NCBI RefSeq assembly: GCF_042408735.1
Contig: NZ_JBHOQV010000118.1
Span: 55,279 to 119,278, forward strand
Origin: Thermogemmatispora sp042408735
GTDB lineage: Bacteria > Chloroflexota > Ktedonobacteria > Ktedonobacterales > Ktedonobacteraceae
DNA: 64,000 nt
Direction: 5' to 3'
Within the stretch, counting starts at the first letter, position 1. The number at the start of each line of letters is the position of its first letter. Below, piece after piece: positions 40,813 through 49,947 of this stretch. The notes under the pieces are model-generated. The model made no database searches and was not told the origin of the DNA. It saw only the letters and a list, made by a program, of their open reading frames with translations. The translations under genes and the position numbers were made by a program.

Positions 40813-42456
40813 ATGAAACTCCTGTGCCATCGGCTCTGCCTGCTGGCTGGTACCCTTGGGCTGGTCTTACTGCTCGCGACAGGCGCGGTTTCAGCGAGCG
40901 CCAGTCGGGCACGGGCTGCCGTGCTTTTGCAGACCCACTGGCACATCGATTGTGCCCGCCCAGGCACAGCCTGCACCGAAGTACAGGATCCTGAAGAAGT
41001 ATTTGGGGAAGGCTACTACGTCGGACACGACGAGCCTTCCGTTCTGTTCTACTCCTCCTTGCCAGGCTCGGGCAACCATATGACCTATCTCCTCCGTCTG
41101 CCGAGCGATCCAGCGGGCCTGACAGCGGGAGGGAACAAAGCCTTCAACTTCCAGCTCCACATCACCTTCTGGTTTGGCATGGCCCTCTGCGACACCCAGT
41201 CCTATCCCCTACAAGTAAGCACCTGCACGCCGGACAGCGATCGCAACATTGTGGATCCGGCGGTGAGTCCCAGGCATCCGGGCACGGCCTACATGGAGCT
41301 GCAATTTTACCCGCCGGGCTTTGTCCCCTGGCCCCAGGGCAGTAGCTGTGATGCGCGCCGCTGGTGTGCGGCGCTGACGATTGACAGTCTTTCCGAGGAC
41401 CCCGTACACGGGACGGTGCTCAATCCGACCTGCGCGGCCCAGACCGGTCTGGAGTACGTCAACTTTGCCTTTATTACGCGCGACGGGCGGTCCCAGGCGC
41501 CGGCCAATCCAGTACAGGCGACGTTGGCGACCTTCACCCCTGATCCGCAGCGCGACCTCTTTATGAATTCCGGCGACCTCGTCCTGGTTAAGCTGGGGGA
41601 TACGCCGCACGGCCTGCGCGTCGATCTCTTTGATCTGACGACGGGCCAGCATGGGGCGATGACGGCCAGCGCCGCCAACGGCTTTGGGCAGGTCAAATTT
41701 GCCCCCGCACCCTCGACTGAGTGCACCAACATTCCCTACGATTTCCACCCGATGTATAGCACCTCCTCCGAGGCGACGCGCGTCATCTGGGCGGCTCACT
41801 CCTATAACATTGCCTTTGCCGACGAGATCGGCCATTTTGACTACTGCAACGGCCCGATCGACGAGGAAGGAGTCTGTCGGGGTACTGAGGGGACCGGCGG
41901 CGACATCGAGCCAGCCGATCGCGACGATACCGCCTGCTTCCCCGCGAGTGCCTCGCTGCGCATCCAGGTGGCGGGCTGCTATGGCACCAATGTGGGCTTC
42001 GACGGAACCTCCTACAAGCCGGTCTGGCCCGATGGAAATACACGGCTCCATCCGACGCCGATCCTTTTCAGCAGTCCCCGCACCGGCCTGGGCGATCGAC
42101 AAAACTATAGTCGAGTGGCCTTTGAAGCGGACACGCCGCGCATCGAGGCGGCCGATTTTAACGGACAGTGCAACCGCGACACGGGAGCTGGCTGCGCCAT
42201 CGTTCCCAACACGGATGAGGGGGTGCCAGCGGACTTCTATCCTTTCTTCAGCCTGGCCAGCCACGGGCCGACCTGCCTCTGGCTGATTGGCAACGATGTG
42301 CCGGGTCTGACGACCAACGATTTCGGCAAGACGGCGGAATTCGGCTCTCTGCTCAAGCTCACCTACCTGGTTTTTGGAGGTGGGGGGGCAACGCTGCAGC
42401 GCTACAACGATTTCCGTCAGGTGCTGCCAGGCAACCCCTGCCCGCTCTTCTTCTAG
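40813..42456 (+). CDS. Secreted cysteine-rich protein, function unknown
   Basis: A 547-residue exported protein. The first 35 residues are a clear signal peptide (MKLLCHRLCLLAGTLGLV, hydrophobic core, then SASASRARAA). The mature part has about 17 Cys scattered in pairs, suggesting disulfides, and many aromatic residues (THWHIDC, ELQFYPPGFVPW, AHSYNIAFADEIGHFDYC). It could be an all-beta extracellular protein, but I recognise no catalytic motif or family. ATG 40813 has GGGAGG about six bases upstream. An in-frame ATG at 40723 would destroy the signal peptide. Single gene, with its own long leader. Confidence 0.75.
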   Translation: MKLLCHRLCLLAGTLGLVLLLATGAVSASASRARAAVLLQTHWHIDCARPGTACTEVQDPEEVFGEGYYVGHDEPSVLFYSSLPGSGNHMTYLLRLPSDPAGLTAGGNKAFNFQLHITFWFGMALCDTQSYPLQVSTCTPDSDRNIVDPAVSPRHPGTAYMELQFYPPGFVPWPQGSSCDARRWCAALTIDSLSEDPVHGTVLNPTCAAQTGLEYVNFAFITRDGRSQAPANPVQATLATFTPDPQRDLFMNSGDLVLVKLGDTPHGLRVDLFDLTTGQHGAMTASAANGFGQVKFAPAPSTECTNIPYDFHPMYSTSSEATRVIWAAHSYNIAFADEIGHFDYCNGPIDEEGVCRGTEGTGGDIEPADRDDTACFPASASLRIQVAGCYGTNVGFDGTSYKPVWPDGNTRLHPTPILFSSPRTGLGDRQNYSRVAFEADTPRIEAADFNGQCNRDTGAGCAIVPNTDEGVPADFYPFFSLASHGPTCLWLIGNDVPGLTTNDFGKTAEFGSLLKLTYLVFGGGGATLQRYNDFRQVLPGNPCPLFF

Positions 42457-42839
42457 TCTGGGGGCAGGGGGACGGCGCCTTCCCCCTGGGGGGGCGCCTC
42501 TCTCCTCCGGTCTGGGAGGAAGCGCTGCTTTGCTTTTTCGCGGTGACAGGGGCTAGCGAGTAGGGGCCTCCGCGGCCCGGAGGCCACCGTCAGGTCGCGC
42601 GCAGGCTCCCGCTCTTGTTAGGCGCAGGGGGCTGGGGAGTAGCAGGCTGCCAGGCTACCCCTCAGCTCTGCTGTGCCTCTCTTGTAGTTGCCGGAACCTT
42701 TGTGCGTGTGCGATACTATCGTAATTGAGAAGAAAGCAGAGAGCGGCCCTCTTCCAGAACTCTCCAGGCTGCGATGAGGACGCGACCATCTGCAAGGTGC
42801 CTGGCAGAGCAACAAGGAAGGAAGCGGTATTAAGAACGG
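42457..42839. other. Spacer between secreted-protein and VOC genes
   Basis: G-rich runs at 42460-42500 could form a stem after the secreted-protein gene, but no T-tract is seen. No gene. GGAAGGAAG at 42816-42824 is a possible ribosome site 15 bases before the VOC start. Confidence 0.35.
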
Positions 42840-43247
42840 GTGTTCCACATGAAACATATCGTCGGGATTGCGGAGATCGTACTCTGGACGGCAGACAAAG
42901 AAAAGGCTCTCCACTTCTACCGGGATCTCCTGGGCTTAGAGGTAATCTCGCCTCCGGCCCTGCCGAACGTCTTCTTGAAAGTTGGCGAGGGGCGGGCCGG
43001 TATTCCCCAGATGATCGTGCTGGTTCCCAAGAGCGAGGAAATCAAAGCCCGACCGGCGGGCTATCAGCTGCATCATCTGGCGCTGGAGCTGCCGAAAGAA
43101 GCATTTGATGCTCAATATGCAGCTCTGGTGCAGGCGGGCTATCAACCGCGCAGTGGCCAGCACCCCGTGCTGGCCAGTCGGACCATGTACGTGGATGATC
43201 CCGATGGCAACGAAGTGGAATTCATCTGTCGGACCAGTGCCGACTGA
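42840..43247 (+). CDS. VOC-superfamily (glyoxalase/dioxygenase fold) protein
   Basis: A 135-residue single-module VOC protein. It opens with IVGIAEIVLWTADKEKALHFYRDLLGLEV, has YQLHHLALELPKEAFD in the middle and ends TMYVDDPDGNEVEFICR, the typical metal-binding glutamate end. The family includes glyoxalase I, dioxygenases and resistance proteins; the substrate is unclear. GTG 42840 or ATG 42849 are possible starts; the ribosome site is closer to the former. The start region overlaps a parS-like sequence. The FIST gene begins nine bases after its stop, so they are probably cotranscribed. Confidence 0.85.
   Translation: MFHMKHIVGIAEIVLWTADKEKALHFYRDLLGLEVISPPALPNVFLKVGEGRAGIPQMIVLVPKSEEIKARPAGYQLHHLALELPKEAFDAQYAALVQAGYQPRSGQHPVLASRTMYVDDPDGNEVEFICRTSAD
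42841..42856. other. parS-like chromosome partition site
   Basis: TGTTCCACATGAAACA matches the parS consensus TGTTNCACGTGAAACA at every specified position but one (central G is A). It is a near-perfect palindrome overlapping the start of the VOC gene. parS sites bind ParB and cluster near the origin. The DnaA boxes are 7.2 kb away. parAB is not in the window. Confidence 0.6.
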
Positions 43248-43256
43248 GGGCCTATC

Positions 43257-44498
43257 ATGCAGAACGAGCCGGAGGGCCTGCAGAGACGAGACGAAGCGGG
43301 GGGAGCGCCTATGAATGAGGCTGAGGAGAAGCCCCTGGTGCGGGAAGCGCTGGTCGAGGATCCTCGCTGGGAGCGGGCCTTGGCCCGCGCCCTCGGGCGC
43401 GTCAAAGGTCCTGGCGATCTGGCCATTCTCTTTGCCAGTGGCCTCTATGCGGAATCGTTTCCCGAACTCGTGCGCCGGGCCTATGAAGAAAGCGGAGTGC
43501 GGCTGCTGATCGGCTGCTCCGGTCAGGGAGTGATCGGCCAGGGTGAAGAGCTGGAGGAGACCACGGCCCTGGCGCTGATGACGCTCCAACTGCCGGGCGC
43601 GCGGCTGCGCGTGGTGCGCTTTACGCAGGCTCTGGTCGAAGAGTGTGAACGGGCTGAGGAGTGGCATGCGCGCCTGGGACTCTTGCCGGAGGAGGTCAAC
43701 GCCTGGCTGATCTTTGCCGATCCTTTCCGACTGGACTGCGAAGCTCTGCTGGAAGGGCTGGCGCGAGCCTATCCCCATTGCCCGATGGTAGGCGGCCTGG
43801 CCTCGGCCCATCCCTTGCTGCAACGCACCTTTGTCTTCCGCAATGGTGACGTCTTCGGCGAGGGCGGCGTTGGACTGGCCATTGGTGGACCCTACACTCT
43901 TCTGCCGCTCGTCTCGCAGGGCTGTGAACCGATCGGAGAACCCTGGACGATCACCAGTGTGCGCGGCAACCTTGTCGAAACGATCTCGAATCGTCCGGCC
44001 TATGAGCTGCTGCTAGAGACCTTGCAGGAGCTGCCGCCTTTTCTGCAGCGCCGCGCTCGCCACAATCTGTTGGTGGGCCTGGCGGCCAACGAGTATCGCG
44101 ACAGTTTTGGCCGCGGTAGCTTTCTGGTGCGGCCCCTGATTGGAGTCGACCGGCTCAGCGGTGGCCTGGCCATCGGAGCTATGCCGCGCGTGGGCCAGAC
44201 GATTCAGTTCCAGATGCGCGACGCTGGCACCGCCGATATGGATCTACGCGATACTCTCGAGCGGACCCGCCAGGAGCTGGGAGATCGTGAACCGGTGGCG
44301 GCCATCCTCTGCACCTGCAACGGGCGTGGCATGAATCTCTTCGATACCCCCAATCACGATGCCGAGGCAGTCGAGCACTATCTGGGTCCCCTGCCGCTCG
44401 TCGGTCTCTTCTGCAGCGGAGAAATCGGACCGGTTGATGGCCGCCCTTTTCTTCACGGCTTTACCGCCTGCATGGCGCTCCTCGTACGCCTGACCTAG
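43257..44498 (+). CDS. FIST-domain sensory protein
   Basis: A 413-residue protein of the FIST family (FIST_N plus FIST_C), thought to sense small ligands such as amino acids in signalling. The N-domain (about 55-250) has LAILFASGLY, LLIGCSGQGVIG, AWLIFADPF and CPMVGGLAS, with the typical GGVGLAIGG. The C-domain (about 270-405) has LLVGLAANEYRDSF, FLVRPLIGVD, AAILCTCNGRGMNLF and LPLVGLFCSGEIGPV. No kinase or methyl-acceptor domain is attached and no signalling gene is adjacent. ATG 43257 has GAGGG six bases upstream; ATG 43311 with GGGGGGAG is an alternative. Confidence 0.9.
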   Translation: MQNEPEGLQRRDEAGGAPMNEAEEKPLVREALVEDPRWERALARALGRVKGPGDLAILFASGLYAESFPELVRRAYEESGVRLLIGCSGQGVIGQGEELEETTALALMTLQLPGARLRVVRFTQALVEECERAEEWHARLGLLPEEVNAWLIFADPFRLDCEALLEGLARAYPHCPMVGGLASAHPLLQRTFVFRNGDVFGEGGVGLAIGGPYTLLPLVSQGCEPIGEPWTITSVRGNLVETISNRPAYELLLETLQELPPFLQRRARHNLLVGLAANEYRDSFGRGSFLVRPLIGVDRLSGGLAIGAMPRVGQTIQFQMRDAGTADMDLRDTLERTRQELGDREPVAAILCTCNGRGMNLFDTPNHDAEAVEHYLGPLPLVGLFCSGEIGPVDGRPFLHGFTACMALLVRLT

Positions 44499-44621
44499 CG
44501 GAGGCAGCGCCTGGTCCGCTTCCAGCCTCGTGGGCGCACCGCGCCCGCCCCCTACCAGCCCCATCGCGCAGCCGGCCGCGGAGGAAAAGGGCGCTACCTG
44601 CGGGGCGCTGGCTTCCCTGCC

Positions 44622-46052
44622 TCAAGCGGGTGTGGCTCTCCAGATCTGAGCTGTCCCGTCGTTGCCGCAGGAAAGAATGAGCTGGCCATCGCGCGACCAC
44701 AGAGCCGCCCAAACGGTGTCGCTATGGCCACGATAGACAAAGAGCTGTTGCCCCCCGCTGGCTTGCCAGATCTGAACCGTGCCGTCCTTGCCAGAGGAAG
44801 CCAGACGGTCGCCGCCGGGCGACCAGGCCACGCTCCAGACACGGCTCTGATGACCGCGATAGACCAGTTCCTGACTGCCAGTGGCCGCACGCCAGAGGCG
44901 CACGGTGGCATCGCGTCCGCCCGAAGCCAGGCGCTGGCCGTCGGGTGCCCAGTCCAGGTTTAAGACTCCCCCCTCATGGCCGCTGCAGACCGTCAGGGTT
45001 GTGCCATCGGAGGGCCGCCAGACCCGTACAGTGCTGTCCTCAGAACAGGAGGCCAGCAGTTGAGCCACACGTGACCAGGAGAGGCCGCGTACGGTATCCT
45101 GATGGGCCGTATAAGTCACGACCGCACCGCCATCGCTCGCGTTCCAGACCTGAACGGTCTTATCTCCGCTGCCCGAAGCCACGCGCTGGCTGTCGGGGGA
45201 CCAGGCCAGGGCGTAGATCGGCTGGCTATGGCCGCTGTAGCTAAAGATCACGGCCCCGCTCCTCACATCGCCGATGTAGACCTGGTAGTCCTGGCCGCCA
45301 AAGGCCAGATAGTTCCCATTAGGAGACCAGGCCAGGGCGTAGATCTCCTGCTGCGGATTCCCACTATTCCAGATCAAGACGGGCCTGGCCGTCAGGGCCT
45401 CCCAGATCTGCACGCTGCCGTCCTGCCCTCCCGTGGCTGCCAACCGGTTGTCGGGCGACCAGGCGGCGCAGTAGACATAACCGCGGTGACCTGTGTAGCG
45501 GGCCACAAGACTGCCCACGGCTCCGGATTGGGACATGACGCCTGAGCTGGTGGCGGTCGGGGAGGGCGCGCCGGCAGTTGGCGTGCTGGCGGCTGTCGAA
45601 GAGACGACAGGAGGTTGACGCGTGGCGACGCCGGGTTTGACGGCGCTGCGGGTCGGGGCGGGCTGAGCAGAGAAGGCTCCCGTGAAGGCGCGCAGCGAGG
45701 CCAGGGCTGCTGTGCCACCGAGGAGCGCCAGCCCGGCGGCTCCAATCAGCAGTGCGCGTCGTGGCACTGCCAGGCCACCATCGCCTCCCCTGTCGGCACC
45801 AGGCTGCTCTGGACCGACGACCCATGGCGGCGGAGGAGCAATGAACCTCTCTCCGAGCGGATCAGTATCGGTGTGCTCCTCGGCGAGCACGGTGGCGGCC
45901 TGCTCTGTCCGGTCAGGCTCGGCCTGAGCCTTCTCGGTCTGGCCTTCCTGACCCTGGACCCACTCGCTCCCCGGGAGGAGCACCAGACGCCCACAGACAG
46001 GACAGAAACGTGCCTCTGGCGGCAGGGGCGTTCCACAAAAAGGGCAGAACAT
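44622..46052 (-). CDS. WD40 beta-propeller membrane protein with N-terminal zinc ribbon
   Basis: A 476-residue protein. Residues 1-22 form a zinc ribbon (CPFCGTPLPPEARFCPVCG). A Pro/acidic region follows, then one membrane helix (about 108-130, ALLIGAAGLALLGGTAALA) and a Ser/Thr/Pro linker. The rest comprises exactly seven WD40 repeats, each with GH...V..AWSPDG...LASG..D.TVQIW, enough for a closed seven-bladed propeller outside the membrane. It is a scaffold or ligand binder rather than an enzyme. ATG 46052 has AAGGAG at about nine bases. Its promoter has an extended -10 at 46105-46113. Confidence 0.92.
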   Translation of the reverse strand: MFCPFCGTPLPPEARFCPVCGRLVLLPGSEWVQGQEGQTEKAQAEPDRTEQAATVLAEEHTDTDPLGERFIAPPPPWVVGPEQPGADRGGDGGLAVPRRALLIGAAGLALLGGTAALASLRAFTGAFSAQPAPTRSAVKPGVATRQPPVVSSTAASTPTAGAPSPTATSSGVMSQSGAVGSLVARYTGHRGYVYCAAWSPDNRLAATGGQDGSVQIWEALTARPVLIWNSGNPQQEIYALAWSPNGNYLAFGGQDYQVYIGDVRSGAVIFSYSGHSQPIYALAWSPDSQRVASGSGDKTVQVWNASDGGAVVTYTAHQDTVRGLSWSRVAQLLASCSEDSTVRVWRPSDGTTLTVCSGHEGGVLNLDWAPDGQRLASGGRDATVRLWRAATGSQELVYRGHQSRVWSVAWSPGGDRLASSGKDGTVQIWQASGGQQLFVYRGHSDTVWAALWSRDGQLILSCGNDGTAQIWRATPA

Positions 46053-46354
46053 CGCTTCTGTCTCCTTTACCTTAGTTGTACTGAGGTCTAATTCACTGAC
46101 AAGCATTATAGCAGCAGACCGATAAGAGGGCTGCCTTGCTTCTGCTATTCAGACGCCGCTTCTCCCCTGCATTCGAGAAGGAAAAACATCGCCGCCCTCG
46201 GCCCGGCCCTGACCTTTTCTGGTCACACGACCTCACCGATTGGTGTCCTGGACTGTAACCGATAACCGGGGCCGTTCGTAAAAACATTTCGAAACTGCCC
46301 CGTTCTAGATATCTTCCTGCTAGAACCAGACCAGAAAGGGTACGAGAGAACAGT
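46053..46354. promoter_or_regulatory. Divergent promoter region of WD40 and RND genes
   Basis: Minus strand TG-C-TATAAT (TATAAT 46110-46105) is an extended -10 for the WD40 gene; the -35 is poor. For the RND gene no strong pair is seen; AT-rich 46290-46320 is the likely region. Confidence 0.45.
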
Positions 46355-49300
46355 ATGCATCGCCTTGCGAAACTGAGCATGGCTAACAGGAGCATCGTGG
46401 CCTTAGCCACCGTTGCTGTGCTCCTGTTAGGAGGATATATCATCCCGTTGTTAAAGCAAGAGCTTCTACCACCGCTTGTCTATCCGGCTATTTCGGTTAT
46501 TACCGCCTATCCGGGGGCTGCGCCGGAGCAGGTAGAGCAGGATGTCACCGATCCTCTCGAAAGCGACTTCCAGGGAAACTCTGGTGTCCAGCGCATCACC
46601 TCGCAATCGAGCCAGGGACTGTCGGTCATTACCATCTACTACAACTTTGGCACTGACCTTGATCGGGCCCAACAGACCATCAGCGAAGAGATCAACAAGG
46701 CCCAGTCCAGCCTGCCCTCGAACGTCACTCCCCAGGTTCAGCAGTACGACTTTGCCGACGTGCCGATCATCATCCTGGCCGTCAGCTCGGACCAGAACCA
46801 GCAGGACCTGGCCGTGCGTCTCAAGCAGATTGCGGTGCCGGCCCTCCAGGGGATCAACGGCGTGGCCAACGTGAGCGTCACCGGAGTGCGCCAGCAGATT
46901 GTGAGCATCACCCTCGATCCCAAGAAGCTTCAGCAATACAATCTCAGCGTCAGCCAGGTTGAGCAAGTATTGCAGGCCAATAACATGACCCTGCCGGCGG
47001 GTCAGCAGACCGCCAACGGTCAAACGCTGGCGGTGCGCGTTGGCAACACCCTTGGCTCGCTCGACGACCTCAAGAATCTGGTCGTTGGCGAGCAGGCGAT
47101 TCTGCCACAGGGCCAGTTCTCCGGCAGCACCAGTGCAGCCAGCAGCGCTGCCGCCCTGCAGCAGCAGCAACAGCTCAATTCCAGTAGCAGCGCCAGCGCG
47201 GCGGCGGCTGCTGCGGCGGGCGTCACCCTGAAACCGATCAAGCTTGGCGATGTGGCCACTGTCAAAGAAGATCTCGCTCCCTCTACCACTCTGACACGCA
47301 CCAACGGCAAGCCTAGCCTGGGCATTTCGATTACCAAGACCAACGACGGCAATGCCGTCTCGATCTCCCAGGACGTGAACAACCAGATTCCCGACCTGGA
47401 GCGCAAGCTGGGCTATAACGCCCGCATCACGGTCGTTAGTGACCAGGCCCCCTACATTCAGGAGTCGGTCCGCGACCTGGCGCGTGAAGGGCTGCTCGGC
47501 GCCCTCTTTGCCGTGGTCGTCATCCTCGTCTTCCTGCTGTCCGTACGCTCCACGCTGGTCACGGCTATCTCGATCCCGCTCTCTATCATCATCGCCCTGA
47601 TCTGTCTCTGGGTGGGCAACTACTCGCTCAACCTCCTGACACTCTCGGGACTGACCATCGCCGTCGGGCGCGTTGTCGACGACTCAATCGTTGTTCTTGA
47701 AAATATCTATCGACATCTGCGAGGAGGAGAAGACAAGCGTACGGCAGTGCTGGCGGGAGTCAAAGAGGTAGCCACGGCCGTCACGGCCTCGACGCTGACG
47801 ACCGTCTGTGTCTTTCTACCGTTAGCCTTTATCGGCGACATCGTGGGCGAGTATGCTCACCCGCTGGCCTTCTCAGTCACGGTAGCGCTGCTGGCCTCTT
47901 TGCTGGTGGCCCTGACCATTATCCCCGTCCTGGCCTACTGGTTCCTCAAGAGTCCTGCGGAGAAAGCTGCCAGCAAGGGAGAGCTTCCCAAAGAGAAGCC
48001 GAGCTTTCTGGAGCGGGGCTACGTCCCGCTGGTGCGCTGGGTCACGCGTCACCGGGCCATTACGCTCGTTGTGGCCCTGCTGCTCTTCCTTGGGAGCTGT
48101 GCCCTCTTCCCGCTGCTGCCGGTCAACGTATTCGGGAACCAGGGGGCGACCTCCTTCCGCTTTACCCAGAAGCTTGAGCCGACGGCCAGCCTGGACCGCA
48201 TCGACGCGGCGACGCGGCCTGTAGAAGACATGCTGAGCACCATCCCCGACATCCAGGCCTATCAAGTGACCGTGGGGGGCGGTGGTGGTTCCCTTCTCAA
48301 TCTCAGCCCTGGTGCCTCCAATGGTCCCAGTGCCACCTACATCGTCACCGTCAAAGCCAGCACCGATCTCAACCAGGTTCAGCAGACCGTCCGTGATCGC
48401 CTCAAGGGGCTGCACGGAGTAGGCAGCTTCACCTTCCTGCAGACCAGCAACAGCAACATCGTTGATATCACTGTCCAGGCGCCCGACGAGGCCACGCTGC
48501 GTCAGGCGGCCCAGCAGGTTTACGACGCGGTGGCCAATACGCCCAACACGACCGACGTCAGCAGCGATCTTTCCTCCGCGGTGCCCCTCATTGACGTTCA
48601 TGTCGATCCTCAGAAGGCCCTGGTGCACGGCCTGACAGCGGTCCAGGTGGGGCAGCTTCTGCAGATGGTCTATAATGGCACCACGGTGACCCATGTGACC
48701 CTCAATGGAACCCAGCAGGACGTTGACCTCAAGCTGGGAGCGGCGCCCACCAGCCTGCAGCAACTGCGAGACCTCCGTCTGCCGACCGGCTCAAGCAGCG
48801 TACGTCTGGGAGACATCGCCACCGTGAGCCAGGTCAACGGCCCGACCCAGATCTCCCATCTCAACGGCACGCGCACGGCTACTATTACCCTGACCGCTAC
48901 CATCGACAACGTGGGAGCGGTAACCCACGAGGTGGAGAAGCGCATCAATGGTCTGCACCTGCCAGATGGAGCGAGCGCCAGCCTGGGCACCAATACCTCG
49001 CTGCAAAACCAGGCTCTGCAGCAGTTCTACTTTGTTCTGCTGGTAGCCATTCCTCTGGTCTACATTGTGATGGTTGCCACCTTCCGTAGCCTGGTGCAGC
49101 CCCTGATCCTGCTGATCGCCATTCCCTTTGCCGGCGTTGGCTCGTTGATCCTGGCGGCCAGTACGCGCACGCCGATCGGCATCTCCTCGCTCTTTGGCTT
49201 CCTGATGCTGATCGGTATTGTGGTCACCAACGCCATCGTTCTGATCGACCTCGTGAATCAGTATCGAGCCAGGGGACTGGATGCGCGCACTGCCGTGGTT

Positions 49301-49582
49301 GAAGGAGGACGCCGGCGTCTGCGTCCTATTCTCATGACGGCTCTGGCGACAGTGATGGCCCTGATCCCGATGGCCCTGGGGATCGGAGGCGGCGACAGCC
49401 TGCTGATCTCGGGCGATCTCGCCATCGTAGTCATTGGTGGTCTGACTTCCTCGACGGTCCTGACTTTGCTCCTGGTGCCCACGCTCTATGTCCTGGTTGA
49501 AGATATCAAGGAGCGTTTCACCAGGAAGCCGACGCCACCCGCCGCGGGAGGCGAGCGCACCGAGGCCGTGGCTGCTCACTAG
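46355..49582 (+). CDS. RND-family efflux permease (HAE1/AcrB-like)
   Basis: A 1075-residue proton-driven exporter. It has the two-repeat RND layout with large extracytoplasmic loops after the first and seventh helices; the TM4 proton-relay pair is VGRVVDDSIVVLENIYRHL. Other blocks: PLESDFQGNSGVQRITSQSSQG, YDFADVPIIILAVSS, and the GRRRLRPILMTALATVMALIPMAL end. A low-complexity insert of Gln, Ser and Ala (about 255-295, nucleotides 47130-47220) is unusual. No membrane-fusion protein or outer-membrane channel is adjacent, as in single-membrane bacteria. The last 25 residues are Pro/Glu-rich. A strong terminator follows. Confidence 0.94.
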   Translation: MHRLAKLSMANRSIVALATVAVLLLGGYIIPLLKQELLPPLVYPAISVITAYPGAAPEQVEQDVTDPLESDFQGNSGVQRITSQSSQGLSVITIYYNFGTDLDRAQQTISEEINKAQSSLPSNVTPQVQQYDFADVPIIILAVSSDQNQQDLAVRLKQIAVPALQGINGVANVSVTGVRQQIVSITLDPKKLQQYNLSVSQVEQVLQANNMTLPAGQQTANGQTLAVRVGNTLGSLDDLKNLVVGEQAILPQGQFSGSTSAASSAAALQQQQQLNSSSSASAAAAAAAGVTLKPIKLGDVATVKEDLAPSTTLTRTNGKPSLGISITKTNDGNAVSISQDVNNQIPDLERKLGYNARITVVSDQAPYIQESVRDLAREGLLGALFAVVVILVFLLSVRSTLVTAISIPLSIIIALICLWVGNYSLNLLTLSGLTIAVGRVVDDSIVVLENIYRHLRGGEDKRTAVLAGVKEVATAVTASTLTTVCVFLPLAFIGDIVGEYAHPLAFSVTVALLASLLVALTIIPVLAYWFLKSPAEKAASKGELPKEKPSFLERGYVPLVRWVTRHRAITLVVALLLFLGSCALFPLLPVNVFGNQGATSFRFTQKLEPTASLDRIDAATRPVEDMLSTIPDIQAYQVTVGGGGGSLLNLSPGASNGPSATYIVTVKASTDLNQVQQTVRDRLKGLHGVGSFTFLQTSNSNIVDITVQAPDEATLRQAAQQVYDAVANTPNTTDVSSDLSSAVPLIDVHVDPQKALVHGLTAVQVGQLLQMVYNGTTVTHVTLNGTQQDVDLKLGAAPTSLQQLRDLRLPTGSSSVRLGDIATVSQVNGPTQISHLNGTRTATITLTATIDNVGAVTHEVEKRINGLHLPDGASASLGTNTSLQNQALQQFYFVLLVAIPLVYIVMVATFRSLVQPLILLIAIPFAGVGSLILAASTRTPIGISSLFGFLMLIGIVVTNAIVLIDLVNQYRARGLDARTAVVEGGRRRLRPILMTALATVMALIPMALGIGGGDSLLISGDLAIVVIGGLTSSTVLTLLLVPTLYVLVEDIKERFTRKPTPPAAGGERTEAVAAH

Positions 49583-49689
49583 TCAGCCCCGGCCCAGCGG
49601 CGAGCAGACCAGCAGGTCCCATCTTCCGAAGAGCGAGAGGCGGACCCCTGGCCGGACCCGCCCACCTCACCAATGGAGGTCCCGATAGC

Positions 49690-49722
49690 GAGGAGACCAG
49701 TTTGCTACTGGTCTCCTCTTTT
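49690..49722 (+). terminator. Rho-independent terminator of the RND gene
   Basis: GAGGAGACCAG (49690-49700) pairs perfectly with CTGGTCTCCTC (49708-49718) around a seven-base loop, then TTTTGTT. An 11-bp stem with U-rich tail. Confidence 0.9.
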
Positions 49723-49947
49723 GTTCGCTGGCTGGCTGCGGTGCACGACTGCCAGGGAAGCGGGTCTGGGATGGTCGACCGTTGGCGGAGGGAGAGAGGG
49801 AGAGAAAGAGGCCAGAAGAGCGCGAGTGGAGAGGGGAATGGAGCGTTTGCGCTTGGTCCTCCCTTCCCTCGCCAGCCGGATGGAGCTAGCCAGCGAGGGA
49901 GGGAGGAAAAGGCTCAGCTCTGCGAAAGGGCGAGCGCGAGGGCCAGG

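Noticed and set aside
42810..42830. GGAAGGAAGC, reminiscent of the SRP RNA loop
   Set aside because: The surrounding bases do not form the SRP helix 8 and lack the symmetric GGTC... partner; it is more likely a ribosome site.
47130..47225. CAG/GCA repeats in the RND gene as a frameshift or expansion
   Set aside because: In frame and bounded by intact RND sequence; an inserted low-complexity loop, not a defect.
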